The notes below the pieces were generated by a model. It did not search any database and had not been told where the DNA came from. It saw nothing but the letters and a program-made list of their open reading frames with translations. Made by a program: the position numbers and the translations under genes. 64,000 nt of DNA from DVED01 sp963838375. Its GTDB lineage: Bacteria > Cyanobacteriota > Cyanobacteriia > Cyanobacteriales > Geitlerinemataceae. This document shows positions 26,118 through 35,443 of this stretch, one piece after another. The first letter of the stretch is position 1; every line of letters begins with the position of its first letter. The stretch is taken from contig CAWIQY010000008.1 in assembly GCA_963838375.1 (NCBI GenBank), positions 434,001 to 498,000 on the forward strand, given 5' to 3'.

Positions 26118-27029
26118 TCAATCTCCGACGATAAACGTTTGCATTCGCCATTCCCCATCCACCCGAACGAATACTGCTCGGTAGCCGATGGGAGAGTAGG
26201 CGTAACGGCTGGAAACAAAACCTCGCTCACCGTTAGAGAGAATGATGGGTTTCCAACCGTCTGAGGTTTCCCCTAATTCTCGCGTGGAGGGGTTGACGGG
26301 AACTTGGGAGTCATATTTGACAATCTCGTGGGAAACGACTCCCACCACGGGGCTATCGAGATTGGGTTCGGCACGCACGTTAACGTTTTCTGCAATGATG
26401 AACATATGCGTATAGGAATCGAAATCGCTCCCTGAGGGCTGAGCGGCAAAGACGTGAGGACAAGCCCAGGTTAACGAATCTCCGGGTTGTATTGGGGGTA
26501 AGGTGGCGCAGCCCGTCGCCATCGCTCGATCGAGACGTTGCCAAAACAGAGCGTCGGGGTTGTCGATCTCCAAGTCATCTAAAGCGATCGTCGGACCGAA
26601 TGTCAGATTAATCTCGGGTAAGGCGATCGATCGGATGGCTTGGGCATCTCGATCTCGGACAATTTGCCGCAACTGCTGGCGAAATTCAAAGAAGTCGGTT
26701 CCCGGTTCGGCTTCGTCTTCTAGAACAAAGGGGTGACGGGGATAAGCATCGATGCTGGAAGTCGATGGGGGTTGTGGGTTCGACTGGCGATTGGGTGTCT
26801 CCAAAGGTTTCGCATCGGATACCTCTTGGGGATTTTCTGGAGGGGAAGAAGGGAGGGGTTGTAGGGATTCGGGTTGTAGGGATTCGGGTTGTAGGGATTC
26901 AGGTTGTAGGGATTCAGGTTGTGGGTATTCGGGTTGTGGGGTGGCAACTGGGTAAATGGCTGCGGCGGTAAAACCGACGAACGCGCTTAGGGTAGCGATT
27001 CCAGCGCTCCAAATTAACAGCTTGTTCAT
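26118..27029 (-). CDS. secreted or anchored SH3-domain protein with QPESL repeats
   Basis: The 303-residue product starts with a hydrophobic segment, LLIWSAGIATLSAFVGFTAA, a signal peptide or membrane anchor. A proline-rich linker contains four tandem QPESL units. The C-terminal domain, NVNVRAEPNLDSPVVGVVSH then DGWKPIILSNGERGFVSSRY, is a bacterial SH3 fold, and the ending is VRVDGEWRMQTFIVGD. SH3b domains bind cell-wall or protein ligands, so an envelope role is likely. The 15-bp repeat encoding QPESL (26865-26925) is nearly exact and may vary in number. Confidence 0.75.
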   Translation of the reverse strand: MNKLLIWSAGIATLSAFVGFTAAAIYPVATPQPEYPQPESLQPESLQPESLQPESLQPLPSSPPENPQEVSDAKPLETPNRQSNPQPPSTSSIDAYPRHPFVLEDEAEPGTDFFEFRQQLRQIVRDRDAQAIRSIALPEINLTFGPTIALDDLEIDNPDALFWQRLDRAMATGCATLPPIQPGDSLTWACPHVFAAQPSGSDFDSYTHMFIIAENVNVRAEPNLDSPVVGVVSHEIVKYDSQVPVNPSTRELGETSDGWKPIILSNGERGFVSSRYAYSPIGYRAVFVRVDGEWRMQTFIVGD

Positions 27030-27106
27030 GTCTCAGGTTGGGTAAAAGAGTGAGTATAATTACAATGACTGTTGAGGCAATTCCTGCCGTTCAATGTTAC
27101 CTTCAA

Positions 27107-28472
27107 CCGCAATTCATCTCACCGTTATGGCGGTGAGATGAATTGCGGGCAGGATCTATGATAGAATATATTACGTCAGATACAACGACGTAACTATGTT
27201 GGTATTCGAGGCAAAACTTGAGGGATTGAAAGAGCAGTATGGCAAGCTTGATGAGGCTATCCGTACTGCTCGTTTTGTCCGTAATTCTTGCCTGAGATAC
27301 TGGATGGATAACCGCAACATCGGACGATATAATTTGAGTGCATATTGTGCTGTCCTGGCGAAAGAATTTGCTTGGGCAAGCCAACTCAATTCTCAAGCCA
27401 GACAAGCATCGGCTGAAAGAGCTTGGTCGGCAATTGCTCGATTTTTTGAGAACTGCAAGAAAAACCAACCCGGAAAAAAAGGATATCCACGGTTCAAGAA
27501 AGAACAAACTCATGGGTCTGTAGAATACAAAACAACGGGCTGGAAACTTTCTGAATGTCGTAGGTATATTAATTTCACCGATGGTTTCGGCGCAGGGACT
27601 TTCAAGTTGTGGGGGACTCGCGACTTGCACTTTTATCAATTGAAGCAAATCAAACGAGTGAGGATAGTTCGTCGTGCTGATGGCTACTACACACAGTTTT
27701 GCATCGACCAAGAAAGACTGGAGAAAAAAGAACCAACATTTAAAACTATTGGCCTTGATGTCGGTTTGACTCATTTTTATACAGATAGCGACGGGCAAAC
27801 TATTGAAAACCCGAGACATCTGAGAAAGAGTGAGAAGTCTCTGAAACGTCTTTCTCGTCGTATGTCTAAGACCAAGAAAGGGTCTAAAAATCGAGCCAAG
27901 TTTAGAAATAAACTGGCAAGAAAACACCTCAAAGTAAGTAGGCAGCGGAAAGATTTTGCCGTGAAGTTGGCAAGATGCGTAGTCCAGTCTAGCGACTTGG
28001 TAGCTTATGAGGATTTGAGGGTGCGGAACATGGTTAAAAATCGGCATTTGGCTAAATCGATTAGTGATGCAGCTTGGACAACTTTTCGGACATGGGTTGA
28101 GTATTTTGGCAAGGTTTTTGGTGTGGTCACAATTGCTGTGCCACCGCACTACACCAGTCAAAATTGCTCGAACTGCGGCAAAGTTGTCAAAAAAGCTCTG
28201 AGTGTCAGAACTCACATTTGTCATCATTGTGGGCATACGCAAGATAGAGACTGGAATGCGGCGAGAAATATATTAGAGAAAGGTTTGCGTACTGTAGGGC
28301 ATACAGGAACGTCTAGTCTAGAACTAGAAAACGCCTCTGGAGACATCGACCACTGCTTGGGTGAGGAAACTCCTTCAAGTAAGTCGGGTCGTGGAAAGAG
28401 GAAGCCCAAAGAGCAATCTTTGGAATCCCCCGCTATATTCGGTACTCCGAATTAGCGGTGGGAGGATGTCAA
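27107..28472 (+). mobile_element. IS605/IS1341-type TnpB element (no TnpA), copy 1
   Basis: The left end carries a perfect 18-bp hairpin at 27107-27148 (CCGCAATTCATCTCACCG, loop TTATGG, and its complement). It is preceded by TTCAA. The right end is proposed at 28472, where GGTGGGAGGATGTCAA ends in TCAA; the second element in this window ends in a similar GAGGAGTGTCAA. Only tnpB is present, so mobility would need a TnpA in trans. Confidence 0.75.
27196..28455 (+). CDS. tnpB: TnpB, RNA-guided nuclease of IS605-type element
   Basis: The 419-residue protein has an N-terminal helix-turn-helix region (ARFVRNSCLRYWMDNRNIGR), GKKGYPRFKK, and a RuvC nuclease split in three. These carry TIGLDVGLTHFYTDSDG (first Asp), SSDLVAYEDLRVRNM (Glu) and THICHHCGHTQDRDWNAARN (final Asp). 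Between the last two sits a CSNCGKVV...CHHC zinc finger. All catalytic residues are present, so it is probably active. TnpB cleaves DNA guided by an omega RNA from the element's 3' end, near 28300-28472. The C-terminal tail after GTSSLELENASGD is low-complexity and overlaps the presumed omega RNA. Confidence 0.92.
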   Translation: MLVFEAKLEGLKEQYGKLDEAIRTARFVRNSCLRYWMDNRNIGRYNLSAYCAVLAKEFAWASQLNSQARQASAERAWSAIARFFENCKKNQPGKKGYPRFKKEQTHGSVEYKTTGWKLSECRRYINFTDGFGAGTFKLWGTRDLHFYQLKQIKRVRIVRRADGYYTQFCIDQERLEKKEPTFKTIGLDVGLTHFYTDSDGQTIENPRHLRKSEKSLKRLSRRMSKTKKGSKNRAKFRNKLARKHLKVSRQRKDFAVKLARCVVQSSDLVAYEDLRVRNMVKNRHLAKSISDAAWTTFRTWVEYFGKVFGVVTIAVPPHYTSQNCSNCGKVVKKALSVRTHICHHCGHTQDRDWNAARNILEKGLRTVGHTGTSSLELENASGDIDHCLGEETPSSKSGRGKRKPKEQSLESPAIFGTPN

Positions 28473-28652
28473 TATCTACTCTAGCTATCTTCTGTAGGCT
28501 GTAATGGATATCCGCGAAGAATGAGCAGTCGCGCATTGGCACGATCGTTGTCGGTTCGCGTCCGCAATCTTTTATGCAAATGCTTCTCCCCTACCCCACT
28601 TGGTCTTTGTCGAACATGAAACTGACGATCTAGAACGGGTAGGGTTCCCGGA

Positions 28653-29174
28653 TTACCTATTACTCACAATTCGCTGTTGATATTCGGCTTCCGTCATTAA
28701 ATCTTGGGTTGTTTCAACCCGATCGAGAAATACGAGTCCTTCGAGATGATCGTATTCGTGTTGAACAATTCGGGCGACAAAATCCGTGAAAACTTGGCGG
28801 CAAATTTGCCCGTAACGATCGCAATATTCGACTTCGATCTGCCGATGCCGAGGCACAAACCCTCGGATTCCCGGCACGCTCAAACAGCCTTCCCATCCTT
28901 TCACCTTGTTCCCAGATCGATCGACAATTTCGGGATTAATCATCGCGGTTGGTTCCATCCGTGGCGCGTCGGGATATCGGGGAACCGGACGAGAAGCTAC
29001 AACGATCGTGCGAGAAGATTCCGCAACTTGGGGTGCCGCAATCCCCACACCATCGGCGTCAGTCAGCGTGACGATTAATTCATCAATCAGTGTTTGAAGG
29101 TTTGCATCTTTGACATTTGTAACGGGTTTGGCGATCGTTCTTAAAACTGGGTTTCCCAATTGAATAATGTTCAT
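28653..29174 (-). CDS. def: peptide deformylase
   Basis: Start taken at MNIIQLGNPVLRTIAKPV (29174), the usual beginning, rather than 24 bp upstream. Deformylase motifs are complete: GVGIAAPQ (motif 1), EGCLSVPG (motif 2 with the metal-binding Cys) and QHEYDHLEG (motif 3, HExxH). It removes the formyl group from nascent polypeptides, with iron or nickel in the active site. Its gene lies 20 bp behind the HtrA protease gene on the same strand and is probably cotranscribed. Confidence 0.95.
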   Translation of the reverse strand: MNIIQLGNPVLRTIAKPVTNVKDANLQTLIDELIVTLTDADGVGIAAPQVAESSRTIVVASRPVPRYPDAPRMEPTAMINPEIVDRSGNKVKGWEGCLSVPGIRGFVPRHRQIEVEYCDRYGQICRQVFTDFVARIVQHEYDHLEGLVFLDRVETTQDLMTEAEYQQRIVSNR

Positions 29175-29194
29175 ATTGGTTAATTGTCGATGGT

Positions 29195-30406
29195 TCACTG
29201 AACTGGCACTTCTGCGGGAGTCACTTGGAGAGTGACGGTTTTTCCTTGGCGATTCACTTGTACGGAAATCGGCGTACCGATCGAGCTAGATTGGACAATT
29301 TGCTGAATCGTTTCGGTTGTTAAAGCATCGCGATCGCCCATTTTTTGAATCACATCCCCCGGCTGAAAGCCTGCTGTTGCGGCGGGAGAGCCAGAAACGA
29401 TCGAAATTGCCAAAACGCCGCGATCGACCTTGAGATCTAACGGCAAGCTCAACTTACGGGAAATTTCCGGCAAAGTCTCCGGCGTTAAAGTAACCATTTG
29501 AATTCCCAGATAGGGATGTTGGGCTTTTCCGGTGGCAATCAGTTGTTGAGCGACGCGCAGAGCTGTTTCGATGGGAATTGCAAAACCGAGTCCTTGGGCG
29601 CCGCTGATAATCGCCGTATTCATGCCGATGACTTCTCCGGCAGCATTGACTAACGGACCGCCGGAATTTCCTGGATTGATCGCCGCATCGGTTTGAATAA
29701 AACCGACGAGTTTGTCGGGAACACCGATATCCGAACTCGATCGACCCGTGGCGCTGATAATCCCCGCCGTGACGGTACTATCCAGTCCGAGGGGATTGCC
29801 TATGGCGATCGCCCATTCTCCCGGCTGAAGCTGACTCGAGTCACCAATAGAGACAGCCGGCAAATCCGTCGCCTCGATTTTGACCACCGCAACATCGGTG
29901 CGGGAATCGGTTCCCAACACCCGACCCTCGAAACTGCGTCCGTCGGTGAGGGCAACTCGAACCACTTGCGTCCCCTCTACGACATGAGCATTGGTGAGAA
30001 TTTGACCGTTCGCGCTCAGGAGAAAACCGGAACCCGTCCCCCGTTCCACCCGTTCTTGAGGCAGTCCGAAACCGGGAGGCAAAAAGCCAAAGGGGCTTTG
30101 CTTCTGCATGACAGTACGAGCCGAATCGATGCGGACTACGGCGGGTTCGACCCGATCGACGGCATCGACAATAAAGTTACCTCGCTCCACCTGGGACAAT
30201 AACGGAGCGGCTCTTGTGGGTTCCTGCTGAGCTGGTGAACTGGAGGAAAGGGGGTTTTGGGTCTCGGCATCGGATTGGGCAGTACGATCTCGCCACAGAC
30301 GATCGATCGAGACCGCTCCACCAGCCACCCCCAACAGTACGATCGTACCGACGATCGCTTGAACCCCAGAGAATTTTTGAGCAACTTTAATTTTGTCTTT
30401 TGGCAC
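29195..30406 (-). CDS. HtrA/Deg-type serine protease with PDZ domain
   Basis: A 403-residue protein with an N-terminal hydrophobic segment (IVGTIVLLGVAGGAVSI), an export signal or anchor. The trypsin-like domain has the full triad: LTNAHVVEG (His), DSRTDVAVVKIEA (Asp) and DAAINPGNSGGPLV (Ser). A single PDZ domain ends the protein (GSPAATAGFQPGDVIQKMGD). The layout fits the cyanobacterial HhoA/HhoB/HtrA group, which removes damaged proteins in the envelope or thylakoid lumen; which paralogue it is cannot be told. Confidence 0.93.
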   Translation of the reverse strand: MPKDKIKVAQKFSGVQAIVGTIVLLGVAGGAVSIDRLWRDRTAQSDAETQNPLSSSSPAQQEPTRAAPLLSQVERGNFIVDAVDRVEPAVVRIDSARTVMQKQSPFGFLPPGFGLPQERVERGTGSGFLLSANGQILTNAHVVEGTQVVRVALTDGRSFEGRVLGTDSRTDVAVVKIEATDLPAVSIGDSSQLQPGEWAIAIGNPLGLDSTVTAGIISATGRSSSDIGVPDKLVGFIQTDAAINPGNSGGPLVNAAGEVIGMNTAIISGAQGLGFAIPIETALRVAQQLIATGKAQHPYLGIQMVTLTPETLPEISRKLSLPLDLKVDRGVLAISIVSGSPAATAGFQPGDVIQKMGDRDALTTETIQQIVQSSSIGTPISVQVNRQGKTVTLQVTPAEVPVQ

Positions 30407-30497
30407 GATCGTTCTCTATTTGCTTCGGCAACCCCATCGATTCTCTCATTATTAGAGGGGTAATTTAGAAGTTATCCAAAATATTGTATAGCGTTTC

Positions 30498-30641
30498 TCA
30501 AATGGGTGAGGTATAGTAGCAGCAGTGGGTAAACCAGTGATGATATTCATCACTGGAGACTTGTTCAAAAGCCTCTGCGATCGCTAAATCTAATGCTTGA
30601 TAAGTTCTAGCACCGAGGGAACGAAGAGTAGATTTCACCTT
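30498..30641 (-). pseudogene. C-terminal remnant of an IS630-family transposase
   Basis: The minus strand reads KVKSTLRSLGARTYQALDLA then IAEAFEQVSSDEYHHWFTHC and CYYTSPI before a TGA at 30498. This is the well-known end of cyanobacterial IS630 transposases (VKxxLRSLGARTYEALDxAI...WFTHCCY). The catalytic DDE part is absent, so it is an inactive remnant. Confidence 0.75.
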
Positions 30642-30934
30642 AGACCCTTTCTATTCAAAAATTTATATTGTATTTAAATTTTTTATTCCATGATGCAATA
30701 TTTTAAAAAGTGTTCCGAGTATCAGTCAATTTTTTTATCGATCGCACATTGGGTACTTTCCACACATTTGAGTGACACCACACAAAAAAAATACTCGCAA
30801 TTTATGTATTTTTTGCAGGCTAATGACTATAAAATTTATTTTATTTCAGATGTATTTTTTATTAGAAAAGCGTCAGTCTAGTATCATCAGTTCTGATTAA
30901 ATCTTAATAAAACATTAATCAATTATAAAAAATA
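30642..30934. other. AT-rich spacer upstream of the aldo/keto reductase gene
   Basis: Markedly A+T-rich compared with the surrounding DNA, with long runs such as ATAAAATTTATTTTATTTC. An ORF of 63 codons at 30690 has no recognisable sequence. It is likely a remnant of foreign DNA together with the promoter of the next gene. Confidence 0.5.
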
Positions 30935-31916
30935 ATGCCAACCCACCAAAAACTATCTTTACCCACCATGGGATGCGGAACTTGGGCGTGGGGAAACCGC
31001 CTGCTGTGGGGATACGATGAAAGTATGGATGCGGGTTTGCAAGAAGTGTTTAACCTTTGTGTGGGGAATGGCGTCACGTTGTTCGATACCGGAGATTCTT
31101 ACGGAACAGGGAAGTTAAACGGACAAAGCGAGAAGCTGTTGGGACGATTTGCGAAGGATTATGTGGGTTTAAATTACGATCGAATTTGTCTGGCAACGAA
31201 ACTAGCAGCGTATCCGTGGCGTTTGACCCGAGGATCGATGGTTTCGGCGTGCAAATCCTCGGCACAACGGTTGGGACGAAATGTGGATTTGGCGCAAATG
31301 CACTGGTCTACCGCAAACTATTTTCCCTGGCAAGAAGTGGCGCTTTTGGACGGTTTGGCTGACCTGTATGAGGCGGGGTTGGTGAAGGGTGTGGGATTGT
31401 CGAATTATGGTTCAAAGCGATTGAAATGGGTGTATGAGAAGTTTAACGATCGAGGTGTTCCCATTTCGACGCTACAAGTTCAATATTCTCTCCTTTCAAC
31501 CTATCCCGTAACCGAACTGGGCTTGAAAGAGGTTTGTGATGAATTGGGGATTAAATTGATTGCTTACAGTCCCTTAGCGTTGGGCATATTAACGGGTAAA
31601 TATTCAGAGAAAGGGAAATTTACCGAAAGGTATTCGCGGTTTCTTATTCAAGCAATTGTTACCCGAGGTTAAACCCTTGCTAGATTGCGTTAGATCGATC
31701 GCTGCATCCCGAAACAAAACCCCATCTCAAGTTGCCATCAACTGGTGTATTTGTAAAGGAACAATTCCCATTCCGGGAGCGAAAACAGTGGAACAAGCCA
31801 AAGAAAATATTGGGGCTTTAGGTTGGTCTTTAGATGCGGGTGAAATTGAGGAGTTAGATCGATCGACGGCAAGCTTAGATAAGGTAATGGTTCAAAATAT
31901 TTTTCAAACGAAGTAA
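30935..31916 (+). pseudogene. aldo/keto reductase, single frameshift
   Basis: The first frame gives LSLPTMGCGTWAWGNRLLWG, GVTLFDTGDSYGTGKLNGQS (catalytic Asp and Tyr of the AKR family), ICLATKLAAYPWRLTRG (Lys), and AQMHWSTANYFPW, where the usual His-Trp pair is MHW. Near 31637 the frame breaks. The +1 frame continues seamlessly as GFLFKQLLPEVKPLLDCVRS, NKTPSQVAINWCICKGTIPI and GAKTVEQAKENIGALGW to 31916. The total of 982 nt is one base over a multiple of three. The gene is otherwise complete (about 327 residues), so this is a recent mutation or read error. Confidence 0.85.
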
Positions 31917-31993
31917 AGAGATGGTTGAAAGGGCGAACAGCCGTTCATCCCTTCGGCTTTTTTGGACAAGTCTAATCACCAATAACTTATCCT

Positions 31994-33100
31994 TCAAGAT
32001 TTCCGCAATGCTTCAATAATTCGCGTATTGGCTTTAGGAAAGGGAAACTCATCGAGTTCGTCTAGCTTCACCCAGCGCACTTCCTGACATTCGATCGCCC
32101 TGGGTTCTCCGCTGACATAACGGCAGTGGTAAACATTAAGCGTTACTCGGAAATGGGTGTAGGCATGATCGATCGTCATTAAATGTTCCCCGACTTCAAT
32201 TTCAATGCCCAATTCTTCTTGAATTTCGCGAACAATGCAAGCTTCGATCGTCTCTCCCGGTTCAATTTTACCACCGGGAAACTCCCATAATCCGCCCAAT
32301 AATCCCGATTCTAAACGACGATCGATTAAGATTTGTTTTCGATCGTTCCAAATCACCGCAACACCAATTTGTTTGTGAGGCAACGGAGCACGAGTTTCAC
32401 GCATAGGAATTTCCGATTGTTTTTCCAAATTGTACGCCTGGCAGGACATTCTCCACGGACATAGCAGACAACCCGGATTTTTCGGCGTACACAACGTTGC
32501 CCCCAAATCCATTAAAGCTTGGTTGAAATCTCGCGGGTTTTGCGAGTCTAGGAGGGTTTGGGACAGTTGCCACAGTTGGGGAATGGCTTTTGCTGGAGGA
32601 ACGCTTAACGCCATCAAACGGGCTAAAACTCGTTTAACATTGCCATCGAGAATCGCAACGGGTTGGTTGAATGCGGCGCTGAGAATGCCTCCGGCGGTAC
32701 TGCGTCCGATTCCCGGTAATGCCAGAACGTCATCAAATTGTTGGGGAAATATACCATCGTGTTGGCGGATTATGGCTTGCGCCGCTTTGTGGAGGTTGCG
32801 GGCGCGGGCGTAGTACCCTAATCCTTGCCATGCCTTGAGAACTGACTGCAAGTCGGCGGCAGCGAGAGTGGGGATATCTGGAAACAAACTCAGCCAATTT
32901 TGATAGTAGGGAATGACCGTTTTGACCTGGGTTTGTTGTAACATGATTTCCGAAACCCAGATGTGGTAGGGAGTTCGATCGTTGCGCCAGGGCAGGCGGC
33001 GTCCCGACTCAGTGTACCATTGCAGGAGCGATCGACGCAGTTCAGCAACAGGAAGTGAAGGCAGCGATATAGTTTCGATCGATCGTACTTTCTCCTTCAT
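31994..33100 (-). CDS. mutY: A/G-specific adenine DNA glycosylase
   Basis: A 368-residue protein. The glycosylase domain shows WVSEIMLQQTQVKTVIPYYQ (with the catalytic Glu region), the helix-hairpin-helix LPGIGRSTAGGILSAAF, and ILDGNVKRVLARL with the catalytic Asp. The four iron-sulfur cysteines are in CTPKNPGCLLCPWRMSC. The C-terminal NUDIX-like domain retains GGLWEFPGGKIEPGETIE and REIQEELGIE. MutY removes adenine opposite 8-oxoguanine. It is monocistronic here. Confidence 0.95.
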   Translation of the reverse strand: MKEKVRSIETISLPSLPVAELRRSLLQWYTESGRRLPWRNDRTPYHIWVSEIMLQQTQVKTVIPYYQNWLSLFPDIPTLAAADLQSVLKAWQGLGYYARARNLHKAAQAIIRQHDGIFPQQFDDVLALPGIGRSTAGGILSAAFNQPVAILDGNVKRVLARLMALSVPPAKAIPQLWQLSQTLLDSQNPRDFNQALMDLGATLCTPKNPGCLLCPWRMSCQAYNLEKQSEIPMRETRAPLPHKQIGVAVIWNDRKQILIDRRLESGLLGGLWEFPGGKIEPGETIEACIVREIQEELGIEIEVGEHLMTIDHAYTHFRVTLNVYHCRYVSGEPRAIECQEVRWVKLDELDEFPFPKANTRIIEALRKS

Positions 33101-33237
33101 CCGTTCCTCGCTAACAGCATTGTTCGGGAATTTCTACCCAATGTTAAAGGGCGCCATCCCTGGACGCCCCTCTAAATCTATCTATATTTCGATCGACTGA
33201 CAACGGCAGGGAAGAAGCTGTCGGAAAAACTAGCGAA

Positions 33238-33585
33238 CTAATCACTATCGCTGGTTTGGCTAGGTGTTTCGGCAAGAACATCTTCAAACACCATCCGTTG
33301 TTCGGCGTTGCGTATGAAATAGCCACTGATCATAGCCGATGCCAGAAGTCTTCCCAAATTTTCCCGACTGGTTGTGATACTCACACCAAAATGTTCTGGC
33401 GGCAGGTTCCCCAGCAACCCAACAATATTCCGTTCCATGACTTGAAATACGTCTTGGGAGGTAGGTTTGGAAAGCTGGGAAATCGTTTCTGGACCTAAGG
33501 CTTGGACGTAATCCCACAACAGGTTAGGAGTATGGGTTCCGTCACCTACAAATTCTTGAGATTGGTTGTTAAATGGACTTTGCAA
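33238..33585 (-). CDS. DUF760 protein
   Basis: The 115-residue product contains LLWDYVQALGPETISQLSKP, VMERNIVGLLGNLPPEHFGV and RENLGRLLASAMISGYFIRN. This is the conserved core of DUF760, found in cyanobacteria and plastids. No enzymatic residues are evident. Plant members have been linked to plastid proteins of unclear function. It stands alone. Confidence 0.8.
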   Translation of the reverse strand: MQSPFNNQSQEFVGDGTHTPNLLWDYVQALGPETISQLSKPTSQDVFQVMERNIVGLLGNLPPEHFGVSITTSRENLGRLLASAMISGYFIRNAEQRMVFEDVLAETPSQTSDSD

Positions 33586-33912
33586 TTTGACCTCCTGATA
33601 GCCACGATGGCTGATTTGATTTAGAGTGGACTGCGAGCTGAATAGTTCGAGATGAACAGTTTGTAGAAGAAGTGAATACTTTCGGGATGGGATGTGCTGT
33701 TCCTACTTGGTTTTAATGTAACAAGTTTGAGACGAAGTGTGTAGTTGTCTAAACCGAACTGCAAATGACGGATCTTCTCACTGCGCTCCAAAAAATGCGA
33801 ATGAGGAGATCAATATCGGGATATCGTATCAAAAAAAAACTTGTAAAGAGGCAAGGAACAGCATCTTTACAAGTTTAAGAGCGAGAGATTCAAAGTATCA
33901 ACATCCGGCAAT
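33586..33912. other. intergenic region, no gene seen
   Basis: A 327-bp spacer between the DUF760 gene's start and the end of the pentapeptide gene. No reading frame of recognisable content. An A8 run is at about 33831-33838. Confidence 0.5.
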
Positions 33913-34797
33913 TTACCGTCGGATGTTGATGGGTTCGCGATCGCTTCCGGAATTGGTGGAAGGAGAGGGTCCTTGCCACTGCGGTTGGCGACCGCGAGCT
34001 TCGTCACTGCGTTCGATTTCTCGTTGCACCCGATCGATATCCCACCCATCGGCAAGTTTGCGTTGGTAGTCGCGCAAGCCATCTCGATCTGCGGAACGAC
34101 CCAACACTTGGCGATAAATCTCGTCGATGCGATCGCGTGCTTCTCGAGAATCGGCAATCTCTTCCCGAATATCTTCCAAGGATGCACCTTGAGAAAAACG
34201 ACGCACATAGTTTCGCAGACCATCTCGATCGGGACGGCGACCCAAAACTTCTCGGTAAATGCTTTCGATTTCTCGTTCTGCATCGCGATCGGAATAACTA
34301 CGATCTCGATCGTTTCTATTATTCCCATCTCGATAGTCTTCCAACCCTCGAGTTCCGCGATTGACGATCGCATTATTCAAATCTGCACCATTTAAACGCG
34401 CATCTCTTAAATCCGCATCTCTTAGGTCGGTATCGCGAAGATTAGCATTTCTGAGGTTCGCATCTCGCAGGTTTGCGTCTTCTAAATCGGCATCCTCTAA
34501 ATTCGCATCTTGCAAATCCGCGCCGCGCAAATCGGTATTTCTGAGATCTGCACCGCGCAAATCGGCATCTTCTAAGTCTGCGCCGCGCAAGTTTCTACCT
34601 TCCAAATCCGCATTTCGCAAATCGCAACGCCGACATGAATTATTATCTAATAAATCTTCTAAATCGGAGCGATCGTAGGCGACAACCGCAGGAGAAAAAG
34701 CAAATGGAGCTAGCAAGACGACAGCGGCGATCGCACGACGAATCAAGGGTTCAGAAGAATCAACGTTACTGATGATTTCTAATAGTTTCAATTTCAT
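33913..34797 (-). CDS. exported pentapeptide-repeat and DUF4214 protein
   Basis: Start chosen at MKLKLLEIISNVDSSEP. A hydrophobic segment (IAAVVLLAPFAFSPAVVAYD) follows and is probably a signal peptide. Next come about 18 pentapeptide repeats of the A(D/N)LxD type (for example DLRGADLQDANLEDADLEDA), predicted to form a right-handed quadrilateral helix. Then there are two tandem DUF4214-like units, ESIYREVLGRRPDRDGLRNY and DEIYRQVLGRSADRDGLRDY. The tail is basic and polar. DUF4214 units are common in surface or secreted cyanobacterial proteins. The role is unknown. Confidence 0.8.
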   Translation of the reverse strand: MKLKLLEIISNVDSSEPLIRRAIAAVVLLAPFAFSPAVVAYDRSDLEDLLDNNSCRRCDLRNADLEGRNLRGADLEDADLRGADLRNTDLRGADLQDANLEDADLEDANLRDANLRNANLRDTDLRDADLRDARLNGADLNNAIVNRGTRGLEDYRDGNNRNDRDRSYSDRDAEREIESIYREVLGRRPDRDGLRNYVRRFSQGASLEDIREEIADSREARDRIDEIYRQVLGRSADRDGLRDYQRKLADGWDIDRVQREIERSDEARGRQPQWQGPSPSTNSGSDREPINIRR

Positions 34798-35249
34798 GGT
34801 CTGAGTCTCTCGCAAACTGAGGTGTAGTTATAAGAATATATAAAACGATCTAATTTTATTTTTTTGACGGATAAGGATTAATTTTTATGTAAATTACCTA
34901 AAAAAAACTCGGACGGAAAATGGATTTGAGAAGAATATCGATCGAGGATCAAGTTGAATCCAGCTCTCTAACTTCTCTTTCCGATTCCGTCCTGCAGCTA
35001 GTCAGTCCGTACTCGCTTGACTACTATTGTAAGTCTTGTTTTTCGGGTTGGGATCTAACTTTTCTTCCAAGTTCGCTGTCAACGGAGGTAGCTCGATTGA
35101 CAGAATTGCGCGAAGGGGATTGCTGAAAAATACATTTCTGGGAGAATGGCTATATAGATATCCCCGGAAACTCCGAAGTGCGTTCCCCAAAACCTTGATT
35201 AGTAGGGGCGAACGGCTGTTCGCCCCTACGGTTAGTCAGCCATCCGCTA
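34798..35249. other. intergenic region with one palindromic repeat
   Basis: A 452-bp spacer with AT-rich upstream sequence (TTTTATTTTTTTGACGG near 34855) that probably carries the promoter of the pentapeptide gene. It also holds one strong palindrome at 35202-35229. No gene recognised. Confidence 0.5.
35202..35229. repeat. dispersed palindrome GTAGGGGCGAAC..
   Basis: GTAGGGGCGAAC, then GGCT, then GTTCGCCCCTAC forms a perfect 12-bp stem. A near-identical copy is at 37388-37415, and related ones are at 31929-31952, 21889-21910 and 58050-58076. Confidence 0.85.
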
Positions 35250-35423
35250 TTACCAATCTCCCCGATCTAAAATCAGACTGGTCGAACCCGTCGGATCTTT
35301 GGGAGAATCTTGTTCGGGTGGCGGATTGTATCCAGCCCAAACCGATGTTGCCAAGACAAGAGACGCCATCGGCAGACAAATCCTAATCAATTGGCGAAAA
35401 CGCCATAATAATTGTGCGTGCAT
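35250..35423 (-). CDS. truncated DUF928-like exported protein (57 aa)
   Basis: Start taken at MHAQLLWRFRQLIRICLPMA, followed by SLVLATSVWAGY, a clear signal peptide, then NPPPEQDSPKDPTGSTS and an abrupt end at DRGDW. The mature start resembles DUF928 proteins (YxPPxxxxxPxxRTGSGSR), which are much longer and are often encoded beside CHASE2 kinases in cyanobacteria. Here only the first part survives. It lies 20 bp downstream of the CHASE2 gene on the same strand, in agreement with that association. Confidence 0.5.
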   Translation of the reverse strand: MHAQLLWRFRQLIRICLPMASLVLATSVWAGYNPPPEQDSPKDPTGSTSLILDRGDW

Positions 35424-35443
35424 AATTTCCAAACCTTTTGAAT

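Noticed and set aside
27103..28242. Long minus-strand open frame opposite tnpB
   Set aside because: It lacks recognisable domains, while the plus strand encodes a complete TnpB with RuvC and zinc-finger residues.
30690..30881. 63-codon frame in the AT-rich spacer
   Set aside because: No similarity, AT-driven frame with unusual composition and no clear ribosome site.
35002..35190. 62-codon minus-strand frame upstream of the pentapeptide gene
   Set aside because: No recognisable features; probably spacer.
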